From contig JAUUSS010000078.1 in assembly GCA_030841765.1 (NCBI GenBank), positions 1 to 11,346 of the forward strand: a stretch of DNA of 11,346 nt, written 5' to 3'. Source of the DNA: Collinsella aerofaciens. Its GTDB lineage: Bacteria > Actinomycetota > Coriobacteriia > Coriobacteriales > Coriobacteriaceae. The position numbers were made by a program, and so were the translations under genes. Below are positions 6,313-11,346 of the stretch, piece after piece. A model generated the notes under the pieces. It did no database searches. It had not been told where the DNA came from and worked only from the letters and a program-made list of their open reading frames with translations. Positions within the stretch are counted from its first letter, which is position 1, and each line of letters opens with the position of its first letter.

Positions 6313-7097
6313 TCAAGATTAAGTCTGCAACGCAAATCGAGCAGATGAAGAAGGCAGGAGCGCTATCTAAGATGGCGCTCCGCCACGTTGGAGCCATGGT
6401 GCGCCCCGGCGTTTCGACTTTTGAGCTCGATCAGCTCGCGGAGCAGATTATCCGCATGCATGGTGGCACCCCAGCCTTTAAGGGTTACGGCGGGTTTCCC
6501 GGAACCATTTGCGCATCGATTAACGATGCCGTGGTACACGGTATTCCCAACCCCGACATGATCCTGCGCGATGGCGATATCATCTCCATCGATACGGGAG
6601 CCGTTGTCGACGGTTGGGTCGGCGATAACGCTTGGACGTTTTTCGTCGGCACCCCCACGCCCGAAGCCAAGGCTTTGTGCGAGATCACGCGCGATTGCCT
6701 TAAGGCTGCCATCGAGCAGGCTGTTCCCGGTAACCATATCGGGGACGTTGGTTATGCCGTTCAGTCCCTCGCCGAGTCTCACGGTTACGGCGTGCTTCGC
6801 GATTATGTGGGCCATGGCATTGGCCGCGTGATGCACGAGGACCCCAACGTTCCTAACTATGGAAAGAAGGGGAGGGGCGTTCGCCTCCAGGCCGGCATGG
6901 TCATTGCCATCGAGCCGATGGTTACGATGGGTTCCAACCATGTGAGCACGGGCTCCGACGGTTGGATCGTCACGACCAACGACCACCTGCCCGCCGCGCA
7001 CTACGAGAACACCGTCGCCATTACCAATGACGGTCCGGTGATTCTCACCACGGATGCGCAAGGTGCTTGGTGTTCGCTCCAAGGCGGAGAAATGTAA
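6309..7097 (+). CDS. map: Type I methionine aminopeptidase
   Basis: Encodes 262 residues. It removes the initiator methionine from nascent proteins at the ribosome. The five metal ligands of the pita-bread fold are present: D95 (SIDTG), D106 (VGDNAW), H169 (YVGHGIG), E202 (AIEPM) and E233 (HYENT). The active-site histidines H77 (VVHGIP) and H176 (MHEDP) are also present. There is no N-terminal zinc-finger extension, so it is the short type Ia form. The ATG overlaps the adk stop (ATGA), which implies translational coupling. The usual EHT after the last ligand is ENT here, a tolerated variation. Confidence 0.97.
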   Translation: MIKIKSATQIEQMKKAGALSKMALRHVGAMVRPGVSTFELDQLAEQIIRMHGGTPAFKGYGGFPGTICASINDAVVHGIPNPDMILRDGDIISIDTGAVVDGWVGDNAWTFFVGTPTPEAKALCEITRDCLKAAIEQAVPGNHIGDVGYAVQSLAESHGYGVLRDYVGHGIGRVMHEDPNVPNYGKKGRGVRLQAGMVIAIEPMVTMGSNHVSTGSDGWIVTTNDHLPAAHYENTVAITNDGPVILTTDAQGAWCSLQGGEM

Positions 7098-7133
7098 CAA
7101 GTTCCACTTAGTTGTGGAGCCATTACGAAGTTA

Positions 7134-7162
7134 TTACGATGCGTGCATACGTGTTGTAGAAT
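7134..7162 (+). promoter_or_regulatory. Possible internal promoter before infA
   Basis: The map-infA spacer (7098-7201, 104 bases) holds a -10-like tagaat (7157-7162, five of six consensus bases). It is preceded, after 17 bases, by a weak -35-like ttacga (7134-7139). A small hairpin, tccac/gtgga (7103-7118), lies just after map. An internal promoter for the infA-rpmJ-rpsM part of the cluster would fit the break in gene packing, but the -35 is poor. Confidence 0.35.
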
Positions 7163-7201
7163 ACTCAATCGCTGTCGTTTTCTAGAGAAAGATGATTGCT
7201 T

Positions 7202-7420
7202 GTGAAGAAGGAAGACGCAATTGAGCTCGAGGGTACGGTAAAGGAGCCGCTGCCCAACGCCATGTTTAAGGTTGAGCTCGAGAACGGTCATTCGGTTCTG
7301 TGCAACATTTCTGGCAAGATCCGAATGAATTACATCCGTATTCTCCCCGGTGACAGGGTTGTCGTGGAGCTTTCCCCGTACGACCTGACCCGCGGCCGCA
7401 TCACCTATCGCTACAAATAG
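7202..7420 (+). CDS. infA: Translation initiation factor IF-1
   Basis: Encodes 72 residues, exactly the common IF-1 length. IF-1 binds the 30S A site during initiation. The single S1/OB-fold domain is clear: IELEGTVKEPLPNAMFKVELENGH (7-30), ISGKIRMNYIRILPGDRV (36-53) and ELSPYDLTRGRITYRYK (56-72). I chose the GTG at 7202 because it gives the family's MKKEDAIE start and suits the purine-rich agagaaag (7184-7191). An in-frame TTG at 7196 would add two residues and is too close to that site. Residues 33-35 read LCN where most IF-1 proteins have LAH. Confidence 0.95.
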   Translation: MKKEDAIELEGTVKEPLPNAMFKVELENGHSVLCNISGKIRMNYIRILPGDRVVVELSPYDLTRGRITYRYK

Positions 7421-7444
7421 CGGCACGCATACACGCACTCCATT

Positions 7445-7521
7445 TCCGACTGCAGGCTTAGCTCAACCTACGGTCGGATTGTGTGTGAAGACCAGCCATA
7501 GTTTTAAACGCCTGCGGCTGG
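7445..7521 (+). other. Two tandem hairpins in the infA-rpmJ spacer
   Basis: The 150-base spacer between infA and rpmJ (7421-7570) holds two inverted repeats. In the first, tccgac (7445-7450) pairs with gtcgga (7473-7478), with further inner pairing agg/cct (7454-7456 with 7467-7469). In the second, ccagcc (7492-7497) pairs with ggctgg (7516-7521). In addition gcaggc (7452-7457) is complementary to gcctgc (7510-7515), one in each hairpin, so the two could rearrange into an alternative fold. No T run follows. I see no strong promoter here. The role is unknown. Confidence 0.45.
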
Positions 7522-7570
7522 GCGAGTAGATAGTAGGGAAGTAGTTTGAGCGCTACCGAAAGGAAGAACG

Positions 7571-7684
7571 ATGAAGGTACGTCCTTCGGTCAAGAAGATG
7601 TGCGATAAGTGCAAAATCATTAGGCGCCATGGCAAGGTCCTCGTCATTTGCGAGAACCCCCGTCATAAGCAGCGTCAGGGTTAA
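7571..7684 (+). CDS. rpmJ: 50S ribosomal protein L36, zinc-binding form
   Basis: Encodes 37 residues, reading MKVRPSVKKMCDKCKIIRR and so on to RHKQRQG. That is the full normal length of L36, the smallest large-subunit protein. The zinc site is C11-X2-C14, C27 and H32, so this is the C+ form. The ATG at 7571 follows aaagga (7559-7564) at suitable spacing. It lies between infA and rpsM, its usual place. The spacer to the rpsM TTG is 14 bases. Confidence 0.97.
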   Translation: MKVRPSVKKMCDKCKIIRRHGKVLVICENPRHKQRQG

Positions 7685-7698
7685 GAGAGGAGACTACG

Positions 7699-8073
7699 TT
7701 GGCCCGTATTAATGGTGTCGACCTCCCGCGTGAGAAGCGCGTTGAGATCGGTCTGACCTACATTTACGGCATCGGCCGCACCACTGCGACGAAGATTTGC
7801 GTCGAGTGCAACGTTAACGTGGATACGCGCGTTAAGGACCTCACCGAGGATGAGGTTAACGCCATCCGCGATTATATCGATAAGAACCAGATCATGGTTG
7901 AGGGCGACCTCCGCCGTGAGCGCAACCAGAACGTCAAGCGCCTTATGGACATCGGCTGCAACCGCGGCCTTCGTCACCGCAAGGGCCTCCCGGTCCGCGG
8001 CCAGCGCACCCACACTAACGCTCGTACCCGCAAGGGCCCGAAGCGTCAGATCGGTGCTAAGAAGAAGAAATAA
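7699..8073 (+). CDS. rpsM: 30S ribosomal protein S13
   Basis: Encodes 124 residues, normal for S13, which sits in the 30S head, contacts P-site tRNA and bridges to L5 on the large subunit. The N-terminus MARINGVDLPREKRVEIGLTYIYGIG (1-26) and the signature GLRHRKGLPVRGQRTHTNARTRKGP (90-114) are diagnostic; a lysine tail ends the protein. The start is the rare TTG at 7699, preceded by agaggaga (7686-7693). No other in-frame start gives the conserved MARI beginning. An unusual CVEC pair (34-37) lies in the helical domain. Confidence 0.97.
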   Translation: MARINGVDLPREKRVEIGLTYIYGIGRTTATKICVECNVNVDTRVKDLTEDEVNAIRDYIDKNQIMVEGDLRRERNQNVKRLMDIGCNRGLRHRKGLPVRGQRTHTNARTRKGPKRQIGAKKKK

Positions 8074-8087
8074 GGAGCGCTAGATAG

Positions 8088-8492
8088 ATGGCTACTGCTA
8101 AGAAGAACGTTCGCGCTGCCCGTCTGAAGCGCGCGGACCGTAAGAACATTTCCGTGGGCCAGGCTCACATCCGTTCTACGTTCAACAACACGATCGTTTC
8201 GATCACCGATCCCCAGGGCAACGTCATTTCCTGGAAGTCGGCTGGACAGGTGGGCTTCAAGGGCTCCCGTAAGTCCACGCCGTTCGCTGCCCAGATGGCT
8301 GCCGAGGCTGCTGCCAAGCAGGCCATGGAGCACGGTATGAAGAAGGTTTCTGTCTTCGTCAAGGGCCCCGGCTCCGGTCGTGAGACCGCCATCCGCTCCC
8401 TCCAGGCTGCTGGCCTCGAGGTCTCGAGCATCCAGGACAAGACCCCCATTCCGCACAACGGCTGCCGCCCCAAGAAGCGTCGCCGCGTGTAA
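8088..8492 (+). CDS. rpsK: 30S ribosomal protein S11
   Basis: Encodes 134 residues, the typical length. S11 is on the 30S platform near the mRNA exit and Shine-Dalgarno helix. HIRSTFNNTIVSITDPQGNVISWKSAG (27-53), GFKGSRKSTPFAAQMAAE (56-73), VKGPGSGRETAIRSLQAAGLEV (91-112) and the C-terminal PIPHNGCRPKKRRRV (120-134) are conserved blocks. The ATG at 8088 follows aaggag (8072-8077); that site begins at the last bases of the rpsM stop codon. Confidence 0.98.
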   Translation: MATAKKNVRAARLKRADRKNISVGQAHIRSTFNNTIVSITDPQGNVISWKSAGQVGFKGSRKSTPFAAQMAAEAAAKQAMEHGMKKVSVFVKGPGSGRETAIRSLQAAGLEVSSIQDKTPIPHNGCRPKKRRRV

Positions 8493-8511
8493 CTGAAAGG
8501 ATCGTATCAAT

Positions 8512-9108
8512 ATGGCAATCGACAGGACTCCTGTTCTTAAGCGCTGCCGTCAGCTCGGGATCGATCCCGCTGAGCTCGGTTACAGCAGCAAGAAGGAATC
8601 TATCCGTCAGCCCAAGCGCCGTCGCAAGGAATCTGAGTACGGCATGCAGCTGCGCGAGAAGCAGAAGGTCAAGTTCATCTATGGCGTTCTGGAGAAGCAG
8701 TTCCACGGCTACTTCAACAAGGCCCGCAAGATGAACGGCGTCACCGGTGAGAACCTCATGATCATCCTTGAGTCTCGCCTTGACAACGTCGTCTTCCGTC
8801 TTGGCTTTGCCCGCACCCGCAAAGAGGCTCGTCAGTCCGTCCGTCACGGTCACTTCACCGTGAACGGCAAGCGCGTAGACATCCCGTCCTACCGCGTCAA
8901 GGCCGGCGACGTCGTCGCTGTCGGCGAGAAGTTCCGTGACCTCCTCCCCATCAAGGAGGCTCTGATTTCCTCCGAGCGCTTTGAGGTCCCTGGCTGGCTC
9001 GAGGTCGATATCGAGAAGCTGTCTGGTAACGTGCTCGCTCTGCCGACGCGTGAGCAGATCAGCGGTGATATCAACGAGCAGCTCATCGTCGAGCTCTACT
9101 CTAAGTAG
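8512..9108 (+). CDS. rpsD: 30S ribosomal protein S4
   Basis: Encodes 198 residues, the usual size. S4 nucleates assembly of the 16S rRNA 5' domain. SEYGMQLREKQKVKFIYGVLEKQF (41-64) is the conserved N-terminal stretch. The S4 RNA-binding domain spans about 88-150 (SRLDNVVFRLGFARTRKEARQSVRHGHFTVNGKRVDIPSYRVKAGD). Only one cysteine (C12) remains in the N-terminal region, so this is the zinc-free form, unlike S14 and L36 here. In E. coli S4 represses the alpha operon by binding upstream of rpsM; I could not recognise that pseudoknot here. Confidence 0.98.
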   Translation: MAIDRTPVLKRCRQLGIDPAELGYSSKKESIRQPKRRRKESEYGMQLREKQKVKFIYGVLEKQFHGYFNKARKMNGVTGENLMIILESRLDNVVFRLGFARTRKEARQSVRHGHFTVNGKRVDIPSYRVKAGDVVAVGEKFRDLLPIKEALISSERFEVPGWLEVDIEKLSGNVLALPTREQISGDINEQLIVELYSK

Positions 9109-9140
9109 TCCATCCGGGCTGCTGAGGCTGGAGGTAATAC

Positions 9141-10082
9141 ATGTCAGAATTCATTAGGCCTCAGGTTCAGGTCGAAGAGATCAACGAGACGTCTGCTCGT
9201 GTCTCCGTCGAGCCGCTCGAGCGTGGTTACGGCGATACGCTGGGTAACTCCCTTCGTCGCGTTCTTCTGTCCTCGCTCGAGGGTGCCGCCGTCGAGGCTA
9301 TTCAGATCGATGGTGCGCAGCACGAGTTCATGACCATCCCTAACATGGTCGAGGATGTCACCGACATCGTCCTGAATGTCAAGGGTCTTGTCTTCAGGGC
9401 TCTCGGCACGACCGACGAGGCGACCGCCACCATTTCTGTTGACGGCCCCTGCGAGGTCACCGGTGCGGACTTCTTTATTCCGTCCGAGTTTGAGCTGGTC
9501 AACCCCGAGCAGCACATCGCTACGCTTACCGAGGGTGGCCATCTCACCATGAGCATGCGCATCGGCTATGGCCGCGGCTATGTCTCTGGCGAGGCTAACA
9601 AGCGCGACAACGATCCCATCGGTGTGATCCACGTCGACTCGCTGTACTCGCCGGTTTCCCGTTGCGCCAAGCTCGTTGAGGCTTGCCGTGTCGGTCAGCA
9701 TACCGACTACGACCGCCTTGTCCTCGAGATCGAGACCAACGGCTCCATCGCCCCGCGCGACGCCGTGGTCCAGGCTGCCAATATCATTAACCAGCATATG
9801 GCTGCCTTTATGAACCTTGCCGAGACCCCCGAGGTCGAGGAGGAGGCTTCGATCTTCGCTCCCGAGGTCACCAACGACAACGCTGAGCTGGACAAGCAGA
9901 TCGAGGATCTGGACCTTTCCGTCCGTTCTTACAACTGCCTTAAGCGCGCCAGCATTCACTCGGTCCGTCAGCTCGTTGAGTTCTCGGAGAACGATCTGCT
10001 CAACATCCGTAACTTCGGTGTTAAGTCGATCGAGGAAGTGAAGGACAAGCTTGAGTCCATGGGCCTGAGCCTGAAGGCTTAA
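9141..10082 (+). CDS. rpoA: DNA-directed RNA polymerase subunit alpha
   Basis: Encodes 313 residues, in the normal range. Two copies form the assembly platform for beta and beta-prime. The N-terminal dimerisation domain shows RGYGDTLGNSLRRVLLSSLEGAAV (28-51). An acidic linker (about 228-250) leads to the C-terminal domain, LSVRSYNCLKRASIHSVRQLVE (259-280) and NIRNFGVKSIEEVKDKL (288-304). The UP-element contacts of E. coli (R265, N268, C269, G296, K298, S299) correspond to R262, N265, C266, G293, K295 and S296. The position of E. coli K297 is V294 here. The ATG at 9141 follows ggaggt (9130-9135). Confidence 0.98.
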   Translation: MSEFIRPQVQVEEINETSARVSVEPLERGYGDTLGNSLRRVLLSSLEGAAVEAIQIDGAQHEFMTIPNMVEDVTDIVLNVKGLVFRALGTTDEATATISVDGPCEVTGADFFIPSEFELVNPEQHIATLTEGGHLTMSMRIGYGRGYVSGEANKRDNDPIGVIHVDSLYSPVSRCAKLVEACRVGQHTDYDRLVLEIETNGSIAPRDAVVQAANIINQHMAAFMNLAETPEVEEEASIFAPEVTNDNAELDKQIEDLDLSVRSYNCLKRASIHSVRQLVEFSENDLLNIRNFGVKSIEEVKDKLESMGLSLKA

Positions 10083-10112
10083 TGCTTCGCATATTTGAGG
10101 AGAAACTAGACC

Positions 10113-10580
10113 ATGCGTCATAACGTTAAGAAGGGCCTGAAGCTCGGCACCGATGCGAGCCACACCAAGGCCATGAAGAAGAGCCTTGCTAAGGCCCTCT
10201 TCGAGAACGACCGCATCAAGACCACCGAGACCCGCGCTAAGGCGCTGCGTTCGGTCGTCGATCCGATCATCACCTGGGCCAAGAAGGGCGACCTGCACTC
10301 TCGTCGTCTGGCTATCGCCAAGCTCGGCGATAAGCAGCTCGTTGCCGAGATCTTCGACAAGGCTGCTCAGGGCATGTGGCAGGACCGCAACGGCGGTTAC
10401 ACCCGCATCATGAAGCTCGGTAACCGCAAGGGCGACAACGCTCCCATCGTTATCATGGAGCTCGTCACCGAGCCTTGCACGCCTAAGGCTAAGAAGGCTG
10501 CTCCGGCCCCCAAGAAGGCCGCTGCTCCCAAGAAGGTCGAGGCTGCCGAGGAGGCTCCTGCTGAGGAGACCGCTGAGTAG
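10113..10580 (+). CDS. rplQ: 50S ribosomal protein L17 with a low-complexity C-terminal tail
   Basis: Encodes 155 residues, of which 1-120 are the conserved L17 core that lies near the polypeptide exit tunnel. MRHNVKKGLKLGTDASHTKAMKKSLAKALFEND (1-33) and KTTETRAKALRSVVDPIITWAKKGD (36-60) are diagnostic. Residues 121-155 form an extra tail, first rich in Ala, Lys and Pro and then in Glu and Ala (for example APAPKKAAAPKKVEAAEEA). Such tails occur in other high-GC Gram-positive L17 proteins. The ATG follows gaggag (10098-10103). It is the last gene of the alpha operon and is followed by a terminator. Confidence 0.97.
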   Translation: MRHNVKKGLKLGTDASHTKAMKKSLAKALFENDRIKTTETRAKALRSVVDPIITWAKKGDLHSRRLAIAKLGDKQLVAEIFDKAAQGMWQDRNGGYTRIMKLGNRKGDNAPIVIMELVTEPCTPKAKKAAPAPKKAAAPKKVEAAEEAPAEETAE

Positions 10581-10605
10581 ACAATCCGTCTGCATAGGCT
10601 ATATT
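10578..10605 (+). promoter_or_regulatory. Candidate truA promoter overlapping the rplQ stop and terminator
   Basis: A -35-like tagaca (10578-10583, five of six consensus bases) begins with the rplQ TAG stop. It is followed after 16 bases by a -10-like tatatt (10600-10605, five of six). The predicted start, near 10611-10613, lies inside the left arm of the terminator stem. An RNA starting there would lack most of that arm and could not form the full hairpin, so it could continue into truA. The promoter match is sequence-based only. Confidence 0.45.
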
Positions 10606-10606
10606 C

Positions 10607-10637
10607 GAGGGGTACGTTCGCGTACCCCTCTTTTTTT
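10607..10637 (+). terminator. Intrinsic terminator of the ribosomal protein operon
   Basis: A perfect ten-base stem, gaggggtacg (10607-10616) with cgtacccctc (10621-10630), closes a ttcg loop and is followed at once by seven thymines (10631-10637). It lies 27 bases after the rplQ stop and is the only classic compact terminator in the window. Confidence 0.95.
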
Positions 10638-10672
10638 GTCGAAATGCCATTGCCTGTTTGTTGGGAGCGTCC

Positions 10673-11346
10673 ATGACCGCGCCGTCTGATTTCAATTCGA
10701 TTCCTGAGCTCGATGCCACGCTCGTTTTCCGAGTGGCCTACGATGGCTCGTCCTACAGCGGCTTTGCCGAGCAGCCCGGTCAGACGACGGTTGCGGGCGA
10801 GTTGCGCCGCGCTATCGAGACGCTCCTGCGCCGCCCGATCGACCTGACGTGTGCGGGGCGTACCGATGCCGGCGTGCATGCGGTGGCACAGTTCATCAGC
10901 GTGCCCGTAACGGACGCTGAGTTGGCTTTGACGCGCCGTAGGTGGCTGAGGGCTATGGATGCCCTCCTGCCCAAAGATATCGCCATAAACGAGGTCTACA
11001 AGGCCCGTAAAGGCTTTTCTGCACGCTTTGATGCGCGTTCCCGTACGTATACGTACCGTATTGCCGATCGCGACGCGCGCCCTGTGCTTTCGCGCGGTGC
11101 GGTGTGGTGGCATCGCTACTCATTGGATGTTGAGGCGATGTCTGCGGCCTGTCCCGCGCTGCTGGGCGAGCAGGACTTCAAGAGCTTTTGCAAGGTGGCG
11201 TCTGCTGTGGGCAAGCCCACGCACCGCTGCGTGATGCGTGCCGAGTTTGGCCATGAGGTTGCGTTTGGCGAGGACATCCTGACGTTTACCATCGAGGGCA
11301 ATGCGTTTCTGCATTCGATGGTCCGCACGATCGTGGGCACGCTTGT
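10673..11346 (+). CDS. truA: tRNA pseudouridine synthase A, 3' end outside window
   Basis: The first 224 residues are present and the frame is still open at the window edge. TruA converts uridines 38-40 in the tRNA anticodon arm to pseudouridine. The catalytic aspartate is D65 in CAGRTDAGVHA (60-70). VAYDGSSYSGFAEQPGQTTVAGEL (21-44) is the family's N-terminal block, and SARFDARSRTYTYRI and GEQDFKSFCK are further conserved segments. FLHSMVRTIVGTL at the cut end is the conserved C-terminal motif. The ATG at 10673 follows gggag (10663-10667). It commonly follows rplQ; here a terminator intervenes. Confidence 0.95.
   Translation, partial: MTAPSDFNSIPELDATLVFRVAYDGSSYSGFAEQPGQTTVAGELRRAIETLLRRPIDLTCAGRTDAGVHAVAQFISVPVTDAELALTRRRWLRAMDALLPKDIAINEVYKARKGFSARFDARSRTYTYRIADRDARPVLSRGAVWWHRYSLDVEAMSAACPALLGEQDFKSFCKVASAVGKPTHRCVMRAEFGHEVAFGEDILTFTIEGNAFLHSMVRTIVGTL

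Noticed and set aside
7479..7508. Possible promoter before rpmJ (ttgtgt and tttaaa)
   Set aside because: The matches are poor (four of six at the -10), spacing is 18, and it overlaps a hairpin; insufficient to call.
9144..10595. 483-codon reverse-strand frame over rpoA and rplQ
   Set aside because: It mirrors two conserved genes in the opposite frame and has the same artefactual Leu/Asp/Val composition.

Overview
The window is a GC-rich stretch of a bacterial chromosome. Almost all of it is the distal spc operon followed by the alpha operon, which encode ribosomal proteins, translation factors, the protein export channel and the RNA polymerase alpha subunit, all on the + strand. Several traits point to a high-GC Gram-positive, and I infer the class Coriobacteriia (Collinsella-like): the gene order rplE-rpsZ-rpsH-rplF-rplR-rpsE-rpmD-rplO-secY-adk-map-infA-rpmJ-rpsM-rpsK-rpsD-rpoA-rplQ-truA, a four-cysteine zinc LID in adenylate kinase, the short zinc form of S14, frequent GTG/TTG starts, and an Ala/Lys/Glu tail on L17. 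The genus is an impression, not a demonstration.

Layout: (1) 1-543, the C-terminal part of an XdhC/CoxI-family protein. (2) 544-855, a 312-base non-coding region with a long, nearly perfect palindrome (562-628) ending in a T run, a candidate promoter (690-718), and a leader of about 130 nt. (3) 856-4387, ribosomal proteins L5, S14(Z), S8, L6, L18, S5, L30 and L15. (4) 4381-7097, secY, adk and map, tightly coupled. (5) 7202-7684, infA and the 37-residue rpmJ, in a looser section with 104- and 150-base spacers. (6) 7699-10580, S13, S11, S4, RNA polymerase alpha and L17. (7) 10607-10637, a textbook intrinsic terminator, overlapped by a promoter-like sequence. (8) 10673-11346, the start of truA, cut off by the window edge.

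The genes serve one purpose. They supply 30S and 50S proteins, the initiation factor IF1, the SecY channel, methionine aminopeptidase for nascent chains, adenylate kinase for nucleotide balance, RNA polymerase alpha, and a tRNA modification enzyme. No mobile element, CRISPR array, toxin-antitoxin pair or defence gene is visible, and I see no new multi-gene system.

The points worth a second look are regulatory and architectural. The spc operon appears to begin at rplE, behind an unrelated xdhC-type gene, instead of following rplN-rplX. A large palindrome sits at that junction. Hairpins lie in most of the longer spacers inside the operon. A promoter-like element is placed so that its transcript would start inside the operon terminator and so escape it.
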